Origin: Ulota crispa
Lineage: Eukaryota > Streptophyta > Bryopsida > Orthotrichales > Orthotrichaceae
Direction: 5' to 3'
Length of the DNA stretch: 64,000 nucleotides
NCBI GenBank assembly: GCA_963920765.1
Contig: OY987250.1
Span: 7,254,001-7,318,000, forward strand
Position 1 is the stretch's first letter. The number at the start of each line of letters is the position of its first letter. Made by a program: the position numbers and the translations under genes. The notes beneath the pieces are model-generated. The model had not been told where the DNA came from, made no database searches, and was given only the letters and a program-made list of their open reading frames with translations. Positions 54,556 to 64,000 of the stretch are shown here, in pieces.

Positions 54556-55405
54556 ATTATTCTTCAACACACTTCCATGTATGACACTATGGCATCGTAA
54601 CTGCTTTATTGTTTGTATATTTCTCGCATTCCAATGTGGCAAGGAAGTTGGCCCTACTTGTAAACTTCCAAAGTCAGAATTGGGCGCCTCTGCCCTAAAT
54701 GTTTCATAACATAAATGCATTAAAAACTTCAAAATGTATCCTCCATGAAAGAAAATCGTAGAATACGGGACAAAGATTCTATATTACGATTGTTGATTAG
54801 GACAAAGATTCTCAATTAGATAAATATTCTAGATTAATACAAAGATTCATAGATTAGGACGAAGATTCTAGACTAGGAAGAAGATTTGAGCTTAGGACGA
54901 AGCCGGCTTAGCGTTTGAAATGATTCCCCTCCAATTTCCAGTGCGAGTGTAGCAGGTTTACCGTATCCCGCTGCTGCTGCCACTCGGATCCCACCAAAGT
55001 AATGAGACTCCGCCCCCGAGACTCCGCCCACCTGGCGCGCTCGAGCTTCGTCCGGAGAAAAATTCTACGTAATCTCTCTTTTTTCGCGTCAGATCGTGAC
55101 CAGAAACTGACGCACAACAGTTCGGAGACCTGCTCTGACGAACAAACTCATCTCATACCCCTGGCTCTTGACGGGGCCGAATTTGGAGCTGCAATGATTT
55201 CTCCGTCGATGCAGCTTGTTATGAATTCGATCCTATGTGAAAGACGCAGTTATTGATTTAGCCAAGCTTGAAGAGATTCGGAGATTCTTCTTCTTCTTCA
55301 TCATCATTTATTATTACGTAGTAGTTGCTTACTGTGGTGCGCATTTCAATTGAAGGAAAAGATTCCCTTTAGGGTTTGGTGGATCGAGTTTGTTTTTTCT
55401 CAGCT
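54556..55405 (+). promoter_or_regulatory. GPAT9 upstream region
   Basis: 54770-54890 holds about six degenerate copies of AGGACAAAGATTCTA. 54930-55260 is GC-richer, with short ORFs but no domain. The 100 bases before the GPAT9 start include TTCTTCTTCTTCATCATCAT, a CT-rich leader-like run. No clear TATA box was found. Confidence 0.4.
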
Positions 55406-58400
55406 ATGGAGGGCTCTGAGAATTTCAAATCGGAGGCGGTGAGCGCAGCAGAGAGTGTAGAGAGTGTGGAGGAGACGACGACAGCCGAGAGCGGCATCAG
55501 CGCCGAAGTCGTGAACGATGATTTTCTTGACGCGCATGTCGAGGAGGAGGAGCATTCTTCCGTGGCCTACCTTGACAAAAAAATGCAACTGTCAGTGTCC
55601 TTTCGACCTTCGAGTCGCATCGCTACTCTTGTTTGATTGTCTGTTTGTTTCTCGTTGATCCTTGATATTGATTCCTGCTCTTGTTTGTTTGTTTCTCGTT
55701 GATCCTTGATATTGATTCCTGCTCTTGTTTGAGTGTTTGTTTGTTTGTTTCTCGTTGATCCTTGATATTGATTCCTGCTCTTGTTTGTTTGTTTGTTTCT
55801 CGTTGATCCTTGATATTGATTCCTGCTCTTGTTTGTTTGTTTGTTTGTTTGTTTCTCGTTGATCCTTGATATTGATTCCTGCTAATGGCGTCTTGCAGGC
55901 GCGACTTGTTGGACCTTTCGCAAGTTCTTAGTGAAGCAGGGAGCGCCATTATCGATGTAAGCTATTTACATCCACGTTTCTGTCAATTTTTTCTTGCGTG
56001 ATTCTCTAAGTTTTTGGAGATTTTGATTGCTGAATCGTTGTAGGAATTTTTTGTCCTCTAGCTTCGGGTGAGGGAAGAGTCCAGGGCAACGTTTCAAATG
56101 TTCTGGTGCCGTTAAAAGCAATTCACCGAAATCCTTATTAGGTTTGAGTGGACTGTATGCACAGGATTCGTTCACAAGGTGTTTCAAGTCCAATACTCCT
56201 GAGCGCTGGAACTGGAACATTTATTTGTTTCCACTTTGGGTGTGTGGCGTGGCTGTGCGCTATCTGATCCTTTTTCCTGTCAGGTCCGTGTTCTTTTATG
56301 ACCTATTTTCATGATTTCACATTTTCATAGCTTGCTTTGTTTTTTGTGAGTTTTTGTTGAAGTGAGATATTGGTTGGTATGAACAGGCTTATTCTTCTCG
56401 CAATTGGATGGATTATTTTTCTAGGTCTCTTCTTTCCTATACACGCGGCATTGAAATCGCACGACCATCTCCGACGTCAAATAGAGGTTAGTACAACTGG
56501 AACAGATTTTATTGCTTAATGGACCAAGGAGCTTTTTTCTTGGTGTATGTGCTTTCGTATTTTCCTTGTATACTTCGACACTAGGAAAAACCCATTGCAT
56601 TATCATTCAAAAAAGGGATATTATGTTTGTATTGCATTGTATTAAAGGTTCTTCAAATGCAAGAATATAGTATATAAAAAGTGTAAGGATCTTTCAGGGG
56701 TGAGCTCTTTTGTCCAGTTGATTACTTCTGTAAAGATTTACTTTATGTTGTGTTATGTACAGAGAGGCTTGGTGGAGTTTATGTGTAGCGTGTTTGTAGC
56801 TTCTTGGACAGGCGTTGTCAGATACCATGGACCACGGCCGAGCAGACGTCCTAAGCAGGTACTTCTTGTCTGCCTCAGTGACATTGTAGCTGGTTTTTTT
56901 CTTAAGAATGTGCAGTAGGCGTTTTGCAGCCTTGGTTGGAGAATGTAATACAGACTATTTTATCAACAATACTATCATCATAAGAATCTCATTACATGAT
57001 AAGTGAAGCACTTCCACAATATTTGCTTAAGGAATACTATAAAACTTGTAATAAACCACAGGGACCTATGGTGTCAGGCTATGCTTGCGGCTGTGTTGCG
57101 CTGGAGAGCCGACCTTGAGGGCAGATGCGTTACACCTGGTTGGCAGCTTGATTCTGTTTGGCTTTCCGTAGGGTCTTCCTGGTTCTGAATCTTTAATCGG
57201 ATCTGAAAATGCGTGTGTACATGGAGCTGGAGACATATTACAGTTTTATGCAAAATCTAGTGAGGTTAAGTTTTTGACAGGACAGCAGTTGGAAGAGTTT
57301 GAATGCAATGGTTGTTCTTATTTTAGAAGTGTTTAGTACAAAAGGATGTTGAATAATCTTGTAACCATTTACTGTTTTTTCAAACTTTGCAGGTGTTTGT
57401 GGCAAATCATACATCGATGATTGATTTTGTCATATTGGAGCAGATGACTGCGTTTGCTGTGATTATGCAAAAGCATCCAGGATGGGTTGGTAAGTCATTT
57501 TCTTTCCTTCTTATTCTCTGAATTTTATGTTGTTTCAGCAGCTTGTTGTTGGACTTGCACCATGTCACTTGCCTGTCCTGCTCCTTCTCTACCGTGACCT
57601 TTCTGATGACAAGCTACTTCATGGGATATTGGGCTCATGGTTTGTTAGAGATAACGAGTGTTTTTTTTTCAATGTTTGCTGGTAAATAGTTGGGTTACTA
57701 AATTAACCTTTTTATTGTTTTGGCGTGCAGGGTTCTTGCAGACTACTGTGCTTGAAAGCCTTGGTTGCATATGGTTCAATAGGACAGAGGCTACTGATCG
57801 GAATGCTGTTGCAAAGAAGTAATACGCACGTCCACATTAAACGCTACCTTTCCTTGATCTCTTCCCAATATAGTTTACTTGAGTACTTTCATGTCGATGT
57901 TAAAGGATAATTTGTGATTACGAAAGTCATCTGAACTATTGGTATTTCTATTTCAGGTTGAAGAAACACATTGAAGACAAAGAAGCAAATCCTCTTCTGA
58001 TTTTTCCTGAAGGCACCTGTGTTAACAATGAATATTGTGTTATGTTTAAGAAGGTACTTTTTTCAAAACCAGGTTGTATACTTAAGTTTAACATCTGCGA
58101 TTAAGACACCGAAATTATGTGTTTAGACCTAATTTGAGCTGGGCATGATATGCAGGGAGCGTTTGAGCTCGACTGTGTGGTGTGCCCTATTGCTATCAAA
58201 TACAATAAGATCTTTGTGGACGCTTTCTGGAACAGTAAGAAGTAAGCTCTTTCACTAACGACTCATAATTAGGTCATGTTAAGATTAAGCGCATTTCAGT
58301 GCTACACTTATCGAAATGTATCACATTATAATATTCCTGTGATCCCACTCCACGAGTTTCTTTACTGATGCAACAAAAAATTCTTTAAATTAATTCTATC

Positions 58401-59189
58401 AGCATGGGCTCTTATGTATTGCCACAATTCTTCTCTTTGTCCTCCATTCTGAAAACCATCAATTTCCATGGTTGGCACAGGCAGTCCTTCACAATGCATT
58501 TGATGCGGTTGATGACATCTTGGGCAGTAGTTTGTGATGTGTGGTATCTAGAACCCCAGACTATCAAACCGGGTGAAACACCCATTGAGTTCTCTGAAAG
58601 GTACGGGACTTTTATTTGTATGCTTTTCTGCGTGATGATTTTAGAAACTTTTATGCAAAAGAGGAAGATTTGCATATTTATGAAGCTCCCATTTTTCAGT
58701 ACAAACTACCATGAGATTTCCTTTTTTCCGTTTCCTGTCAGTGAGGGTTTTGGGATGATTTGAACGGATGCTTGGTTGATTTTGAATAATTTTTCTTTAG
58801 TATTTATTACCCTCTGGCTATGTATTACGTGTTGAGTCTGGTTCCCTTGATGATTGGCAGGGTGCGGGATTTAATTTGCATGAGATCAGGAATTAAAAAA
58901 GTTCCATGGGATGGCTATCTGAAGTACCATAGACCAAGCCCCAAGCTTACTGAGAAGAAGTAAGCATACTTTTTGTTTAATGCTTCAGTTTTCTTCGTTG
59001 ATGTATATGAGTTGCGGGCTTGTTAATATGGCATTACGTTTAGGGTTTGGGCGGAGATATCAAGGTCTTCCTTTCAAAATCAGAGTTTTGTAGGACAAAG
59101 TCTAATTTTAGTTTCCTTTCTGTTTCAGGCAGCAAAATTTTTCTGAAGCTGTAATCCGTCGGCTGCAATCAAACACCTACGCCCAGTAA
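55406..59189 (+). CDS. GPAT9: Glycerol-3-phosphate acyltransferase GPAT9 (ER, sn-1)
   Basis: Makes lysophosphatidic acid from glycerol-3-phosphate and acyl-CoA, the first step of ER membrane and storage lipid synthesis. Twelve coding exons: 55406-55590, 55899-55956, 56165-56283, 56387-56486, 56763-56858, 57393-57489, 57731-57818, 57957-58053, 58156-58241, 58481-58600, 58861-58959 and 59129-59189, in frame to 401 residues (Arabidopsis GPAT9 is about 376). The acidic N-terminus is longer. Two hydrophobic stretches follow (about 100-140). Acyltransferase motifs: NHTSMID (191-197; His and Asp of HX4D), GCIWFNR (230-236), FPEGT (264-268) and CPIAIKYNK (290-298). The C-terminal part VPWDGYLKYHRPSPK is highly conserved in GPAT9. 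All introns are GT-AG. Intron 1 carries a minisatellite. Confidence 0.97.
55636..55885 (+). repeat. Minisatellite in GPAT9 intron 1
   Basis: Five copies of CTCGTTGATCCTTGATATTG plus ATTCCTGCT, separated by variable runs of TTTG (two to five). The fixed part is identical in all copies; only the TTTG count and one GAGTG interruption differ. The last copy ends 13 bases before the exon 2 acceptor. Confidence 0.9.
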
Positions 59190-60013
59190 AACAGCAAACT
59201 ACAGAGAACGTCTTTTCTTTTTCAAAACTTCTGCTTCAGTTGAATTTAGTATTAGGATAAAGGTTAAGTTGTACAATGGAAATTTGGAAAATAATGATTT
59301 CTTATAATTCTGTTAGTGTTGTAAAGAAACTGGATGTAATTCCCCTTCGATTTCAATTTTGGGTAGACAGACTGTAATTTGTAGCTTTGGAGATCGTGGT
59401 TTTGAAGGTTCTTAGGTCTCAACTACTATTCCTGATGATCGGTGCAAATACAGAATCATCAAGGAGCTGTACTCATTTGGTTAACTGAGACAATCTTCAC
59501 TCTTCTCTAGGTAATTATACTTGCGCTTTTCTTATCTCTTTAATGTTAGAGCCTATTTTGATAGAGGTTTGGATCATAGCCTTCCAACTTTCAAAACTTG
59601 TTTTCTCTTGCAAGGAATAGGTACTTCTTCAAACCAAACAAATATAACATCTATATGTGGGATAACACACATAATGTTCTAGACATATTTTGAGCAGCAA
59701 TCACTTAATAATTGCTTTTGAATAAAATATTAATAGAGATGCATAACTGAAAGTAAAGAAGAAAACTGCTAGTGATCCCAATTTAAAAAATATTGTAGTA
59801 GCAATATGTTGTACTTATTCTCCTTGAAAATTATTGAAAAATGAATTACAAAAAACTTCAAATGTTGTTTCATGAAGATGAACTCGAGTAGCTAGAGTTG
59901 CCTACAAATCAAAATTCCTTTAGACTTTTTTGCTTACAACAATAATTAAATGATTCAAAGCATTTTCTATACATATTTGACCATTAGAGCATTGCACTTC
60001 AAACTTTGATACT
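59190..60013. other. GPAT9 3' flank and spacer
   Basis: The first few hundred bases are presumably 3' UTR. Beyond that, AT-rich sequence without features. Confidence 0.4.
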
Positions 60014-60017
60014 TTAA

Positions 60018-60243
60018 CCCTTAAATGATTGAGCATGCCGCTGCGACTAGTACAATATGGAGTATTTTTCTTGTATTTGGAATGGATCCACACCTCTACT
60101 ACATTTGAGATCGACAAAGAAGTTGGAGAATAGATCAAAGTAGTTCTAGTGAGCTACTTGAGATCCCAAATTAAAACTTCTTACTGGTAGCAAATGCTGA
60201 TTATAGGGTAGCATATATACTATGCCCTATGGTCCTTTAAGGG
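60018..60243 (-). mobile_element. 226-bp TTAA-flanked piggyBac-like MITE (inverse sister of 52176-52401)
   Basis: TTAA at 60014-60017 and 60244-60247. The ends are CCCTTAAATGATTGAGC and, inward, CCCTTAAAGGACCATAGG. The interior is the reverse complement of 52176-52401 with moderate divergence. Another isolated end, TTAA plus CCCCTAAATGTCC, stands at 60313 without a visible partner. Confidence 0.75.
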
Positions 60244-60316
60244 TTAAGAGATAAGGCCCTCAAAATTCTTGTTCTTCACCCTTGCATTTCAAATGTGTCT
60301 CAAAAGCAGGTGTTTA

Positions 60317-62164
60317 ACCCCTAAATGTCCTAGAGGACCCTAAGTATCCTTACATGATTTGAGAGGCTTGTTTGAGGTACTATATCTAATTTTTTGACCT
60401 TGCTATAAACTACAATTATCAAGGCATTCAAGTGGTCTGTGCAAGTGTAGTAATGGCAAGGCAAGCCAAACATTGTAGAAATGTCTAGAGACTCTTCATT
60501 GGGTGGAAAATCATGAGGGACGTGGTGGCAAGCAGCATCTTACAAGCTACAAACAATCAATACTTGTTGCAAAGTTCCTTGTTTGTACTTTGTGGTGGTA
60601 GGGGATTGGCCAACAAAGGTTCAAACATGTTCTAGACCTTTATTGTGATAGCCCTCACCAATTATGCCGGTCACCTTTTTTTGTGTAACAACAATTCAAA
60701 GCACAATCTTAAATAAATTACAAATGTGTGAATTCACATCCTATCTTACTACTAACACAATTTGAAGTAAATCAAGGGCTTTTAAAAATTTGTAAAAATC
60801 AACAAATAGCAACTACTTGCCAAAAATGATCAAATGTTATAATCTCCCATCCCTCATAGTCAATTGTTCCCAAATTTTGCAAGCTTGTTTTCTAAGTAGA
60901 TGTCCCACTATATTAAGTGGTCTCTTTTTATAGATCATCCAAATGACTAAGATACAATGCAGCAAATTTGCAGGTCTCCCTAAACCCTAATTTTGATCAA
61001 AATGGCTTGGGTGCTTAGCAATCAACCATTGACCAAGGGAAATATAGAATAAAGCTCACTAAATTTAGGATGAATAGTATTTTGAAGGACCATTACTTGA
61101 CACACTAGGATGGAGAGTATTTAGAGGGGCCTGGAGCACTTATCTGGAGAGGCTTCCCAATTTTAAAAGAACATACATATTTATGTTGCTTGTATCTATT
61201 TATGAAATTGAGATCATCAACAGTATTTGTAGACTCATGGAATTGTACAAAACAAAGTAATACATGACGAACATGACAACTAGGTCATGCTTCCAAAAAA
61301 TATCTTGCAAAAGTTCTTTGTCCCAAACAGCAGTGCAAACATAAGGTTAAACCAAAATCTCCAATCTGCAATACAATACACGTAAAAGCACAAGTATTAA
61401 CAGCACAAATGCAATCTTTTAAGCATTAGCCACCATAAGTGACGAAGACAAATCTATAAGAACGCCGTTCGGTACTGCAGACACTGAGCTAATTGAAAAA
61501 AGTAGAAGCGAAAAAAGGACAAAAATACCGCAAGCAGATTCATTCTAAGATCATTCATAATACGCGAAAAAAAAACATACAAACACAAACATCTTTACAA
61601 TGAGATGACCAGAGAAAACCGACCACTGAGCAACCAAAAAACCCAGGAACTCTCGACAGAGGCAGCTCCCGGACAAATTTCAAAGAGATCAGGGAGTGAC
61701 AAATCAAGACGAAGACAAGAAATAGAGAATAATAGTACCTCGTATGTAAGTGAAACTGGTTATTACATGCTCTCAACTCGAATCACTCCGTTCCTAATGA
61801 ACACTTCCAAAGAATAAATGAATGCTCCACACCGCAAAACATAAATGAAAAGAAAGGTGAAAAGACAGTAATTGCAAAAATGGGGCAGGAAAATGATAAG
61901 TAATCAGTACAAATAACTAATACAATGCTAAGAAGTACTACCAACCGGTAGATCATAATGCCGTAAAATGGTGGCGTTCTAGACCGAGCTTACTGTAAGT
62001 GCGTGCAACTCCGACCTTGCGAGGCAGGCGACCCCATCTCCAAGGGGCTCTCCACACCTTTGCATCAACCAGCTCACCTACGGGCTCAACTAACACTAGT
62101 GAATGTACTCCTGCTCCTCGTCCAGAGAAACAAACTAAGACAAACAGGACTCTGCTTCGCACTC
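60317..62164. other. Spacer and probable 3' UTR of the beta-COP gene
   Basis: 60317-61400 is AT-rich without features. 61400-62164 is less AT-rich; its right part is likely the beta-COP 3' UTR (minus strand). The ORFs here are short or are shadows of the coding exons. Confidence 0.4.
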
Positions 62165-64000
62165 TCAGCCTTTCTGCTTCAGGGTGATCTTGTCGCCCAG
62201 GCTCAGGGCAATCCCCTGCGTCTTGCTCCGGATGCGCACGTACCCGCTCAGCTTGCCGTCCGACTGCTTCTCCACGCTCACGTTCACCAACGCGTCCTCC
62301 CCGAACACGCTCTTCGCGTACAAGTTCGCCGCCAGGAACCCACACTCGCCTTCCAACGCCGACCTGCGCACGCATCCACGGACCCCGCCCCCAAAACAAT
62401 CCATCAGCCCCACAGGTTTTCATTGCACACCCCACCCAAGTATCGGCACCCTGGACAGGATGTCTTACTCCTTACGAGCACGACCATCGAACGAAAACAA
62501 GCACACACAAACGCGTCGGTCGTCAGGAAAACCGTCACAAGAGTCCCTCCAAAACCAGCGGCGAGAATCCAATCAAGGCACCCGAGGCGTCCAGGAAGTG
62601 ATGTCACTCGGGAGAAACTATAAACCTCCTTGACCCAAGGTGGCGGTGTCCATAAATCCGTGGGACTTGGAACACATGATTCCCGAACCAACAAGGGAAC
62701 AACACTACCCAACAGATGGAATATATCACACTCCCAGATCATGAAACGCACAACCCCGTTTTCAATCCACTCATCTCTTCCCGTGAAGAGTTCGCAATTC
62801 AGTCATGAGCATTTCGTAGGGCGGGTTCCCAGACAGAGCAAAGGATGGCCAACTTACGGAGGGGTCAGGCACTTCATGTTCGTCGAGTCCACGATGTGCT
62901 GCAAAAACTCCCGCACGTCCTGTATGCTCGTGTTCACCGCCACCTGCATTCCCCAATCACCCCACGCACCCACACCTGCTCAGTGCAACAGCTCCAGCAC
63001 CCCGTTCCCACAAGCTGCATCTGGAGACACACCCCGCCACGTCACACACCCTTCCTGCTCTGATCAAGCATCCAAAAGCAACACCCACAACAACTGCTTC
63101 CTCCTATACCACAAGCCCGGGAAGCATCGGGGCCACCACCATCACGATGCAAACCAAGACGTCCCCCCCCCCCCCCCCCCCCCAAGCCGAAGCGCCACCC
63201 ACGGGTGGGTCGGGACCCGGCCTTACCTTGTTCTCCCACTCGAACTCCGCCCACATGTTCCGGAACGCCACGTCCGCGCACGACGCCGGCGCGATGTAGT
63301 CCATGATGTCGATGTGGATGTCGTTCAGCACCACCACGTTCCGGTCCAGCACGCTGCTCGTCTCGTACACGATGTTCCCGAAGATCACCCCCGTCTCCGT
63401 CGACGACACCTTGATGTTCGCCCGGATCTGCTTGCTCGTGCTCGGCGCCACCGCGTAGTTCTGCGGCCGCTCCACCAGCTTCAAGTCGCCCATCGTCGCC
63501 AGCTCCAGGCACAGATTCTGCAGCGTCTCCGTCGTCCGGTTCAGAATCGTCACGTCCAGCACGATGTCGTACTGGTGCACCGTCACGTACGCCTCCGCGT
63601 ACACCGAGTCGCTGAACCCCGTCAGCTGCAGCACCTTGTTCAGCTTCCGCGCGTCCCCGTCCTTCGCCACCTCGCCCGTCGCCCGCATCAGGTCGTCCTG
63701 CACCTCGTCCTCCAGCTCCATCTGGCTCATGCCCTGCCCCCCCAACCAACATCCCCACCACCACACACGCTCAGCCACTCCACAATTACTCCTCCTGAAC
63801 TACTCCCATTCCGCATCCACATAACCACGACTGCCCAAAACGTCGCTCCCCACGCCCCCAATGCCCTGAACCCAGCACCCACGCCTACACCACGCCACGC
63901 CACAACAATGCACCCACTCACACCCACATTCCCCACAACACACCGTGCCCCGCGTACCTTGGTTCTCTTGAGGTGGTAGAAGTCGATCAGGTCGTCCGGC
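62165..64000 (-). CDS. Coatomer subunit beta (beta-COP), C-terminal exons, partial
   Basis: Beta-COP is a subunit of the COPI vesicle coat, acting in Golgi-to-ER and intra-Golgi transport. Only the last four exons are in the window: 63958-64000 (cut by the edge), 63227-63733, 62858-62943 and 62165-62363, coding about 277 residues of a protein near 950. They read [13 protein letters not shown], then [75 protein letters not shown] and [14 protein letters not shown], ending in [12 protein letters not shown] and TGA. This is the C-terminal appendage region and is very close to plant beta-COP as I know it. Introns are GT-AG and in phase. Exons, above all 63227-63733, have extreme GC at third positions. 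The intron after that exon holds a 21-C run. Confidence 0.96.
63163..63183 (+). repeat. Run of 21 C in a beta-COP intron
   Basis: An uninterrupted C homopolymer (G on the coding strand), 44 bases past the exon that ends at 63227. Length may be uncertain because such runs are hard to sequence. Confidence 0.8.

Noticed and set aside
121..60316. TTTAGGG-like words as interstitial telomere repeats
   Set aside because: They occur singly at ends of inverted-repeat elements next to TTAA, not as tandem arrays.
62630..63979. A 449-codon ORF on the + strand at the right end
   Set aside because: It lies antisense to beta-COP exons and GC-rich introns, has low-complexity His/Arg/Pro composition, and passes through the 21-C run. 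A shadow frame.
1..64000. LTR retrotransposon or autonomous transposase genes
   Set aside because: No reverse transcriptase, integrase, gag or transposase motifs were found in any frame listed or read; the elements here are non-autonomous.

Overview
This window is plant nuclear DNA. The genes are split by GT-AG introns, the predicted proteins are plant-type (GPAT9, PLMT, NRT2, a folate-biopterin carrier, a LEA protein and beta-COP), and the spaces between genes are AT-rich and full of small non-autonomous DNA transposons. Most coding exons are clearly GC-richer than their surroundings. I suspect a seed-free land plant (bryophyte or lycophyte), mainly from the look of the NRT2 protein, but the species cannot be fixed from the sequence alone. 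No rRNA, tRNA, CRISPR array, organelle gene or intact transposase was seen.

Layout. 1-21 kb holds no recognisable gene; it is packed with MITE-like elements: TTAA-flanked piggyBac-like elements, a hAT-like element with an 8-bp target duplication, Tourist-like elements, a Mutator-like element, a CACTA-like element and a large foldback with 600-bp arms. 21.8-24.4 kb: a PLMT gene (phospholipid N-methyltransferase, + strand) with a probable 5' UTR exon. 24.4-31.8 kb: more nested repeats, including a 49-bp near-perfect hairpin. 31.9-37.4 kb: an NRT2 nitrate transporter (+, 5 coding exons) whose introns hold related MITEs in both orientations. 37.4-42.9 kb: AT-rich spacer. 42.9-45.6 kb: a LEA gene (-) with five tandem 29-residue repeats and a G-box/ABRE upstream. 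46.7-51.5 kb: a folate-biopterin transporter (-, 7 coding exons) flanked at both ends by partial tandem duplications of its own sequence. 51.8-54.6 kb: a Mutator-like element with a TTAA element nested in it, then spacer. 55.4-59.2 kb: GPAT9 (+, 12 coding exons). 62.2-64.0 kb: the last four exons of coatomer subunit beta (-), running off the right edge.

The genes do not form an operon-like unit. PLMT and GPAT9 both act in glycerolipid synthesis at the ER, but they lie 31 kb apart and the link is probably chance.

The main unusual signal is the density of short elements that end in CCCTAAA/CCCCTAAA-type inverted repeats and sit between TTAA tetranucleotides. At least a dozen copies from 71 bp to about 920 bp occur here. 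This fits the TTAA target preference of piggyBac transposases, which to my knowledge are poorly documented in land plants. One copy sits inside a related MITE in NRT2 intron 4, which gives a natural empty-site comparison.
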